Assembly: GCA_020002185.1 (NCBI GenBank)
Contig: CM034538.1
Location: 3,502,773-3,566,772 of the forward strand
Length of the DNA stretch: 64,000 nt
From: Paraescarpia echinospica
Taxonomy: Eukaryota; Annelida; Polychaeta; Sabellida; Siboglinidae
Direction: 5' to 3'
Both the position numbers and the translations under genes were made by a program. The notes under the pieces are model-generated. The model was not told where the DNA came from and did not search any database. It saw nothing but the letters and a program-made list of their open reading frames with translations. Below are positions 63,916 to 64,000 of the stretch, in pieces. How positions within the stretch are numbered: position 1 is the stretch's first letter; each line of letters starts with the position of its first letter.

Positions 63916-64000
63916 CCATAGACCATGGGATGGCAACCTTTTTGAAAGGAGGGCCAAATAAGTGACTTGGGACTAGGTCAGCGGACCACACATTTATTAG
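63916..64000 (+). mobile_element. hAT-like terminal sequence at the window end
   Basis: CCATGGGATGGCAACCTTTTT with GGAGGGCCAAAT and GCGGACCACA resembles the left end of Tip100/Charlie-type hAT elements. Only the first 85 bp are in the window. Confidence 0.45.

Noticed and set aside
58899..64000. XDH exon 4
   Set aside because: No stretch encoding the next ferredoxin-domain segment with splice sites was found; it probably lies beyond the window.

Overview
This is a eukaryotic, probably marine-invertebrate, genomic window. It has one recognisable host gene and is otherwise almost entirely mobile DNA. The host gene has canonical GT-AG introns. The other evidence is a dense set of Jockey/CR1/L2-type LINEs, hAT-like elements, a tRNA-derived SINE and a Polinton-type element. 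An amphioxus, hemichordate or mollusc would all fit; the sequence alone does not decide. A 1000-base assembly gap lies at 5016-6015.

Layout, left half. 1-870 is one copy of a terminal-looking repeat that carries the 3' end of an unknown acidic-tailed protein gene; a second copy in the same orientation lies at about 20768-21649. 871-2940 is unassigned. 2941-5015 is a rearranged CR1 fragment. 6016 to about 19780 is a decayed Polinton/Maverick (adintovirus-like) element. Its rightward genes are a Gly-rich fragment, a conserved unknown protein, a small membrane protein, a retrovirus-type integrase, a second membrane protein, penton-like minor capsid, pVI-like basic protein, a duplicated capsid fragment, the major capsid protein and an adenain-like protease. 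Its leftward genes are a family B DNA polymerase and a gene that reads as five phase-0 exons starting with an RPA70-C-like domain. The two gene blocks converge on facing poly(A) signals at 12106 and 12138. The packaging ATPase is not visible and may lie in the gap. Most structural and replication genes carry at least one nonsense codon or frameshift. Tandem repeats (98, 260 and 113 bp) sit in its intergenic and right-flank DNA.

Layout, middle (21.6-51 kb). This is a nest of LINEs: a PHD/esterase CR1 family with a full-length copy at 35960-40275; a second family with an 837-codon ORF2 at 45771-48284; and further relatives. There is also a Ty3/Gypsy integrase remnant and a 783-bp hAT-type MITE with an intact 8-bp target duplication. 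Several LINE 3' ends carry a hairpin followed by a short tandem tail.

Layout, right (52.7-64 kb). This holds the 5' end of a xanthine dehydrogenase gene on the + strand: a TATA box, coding exon 1 at 52829-52879, exon 2 at 57460-57517 and exon 3 at 58802-58898, with the rest beyond the window. Introns 1 to 3 hold CR1 copies, a SINE, a hAT remnant, two minisatellites and an inverted-repeat element.

Functionally, the integrase, polymerase, protease and capsid genes once formed one self-replicating viral-transposon unit. The LINE ORFs form separate autonomous retrotransposons. Xanthine dehydrogenase is the only gene here with an expected host role, in purine catabolism.
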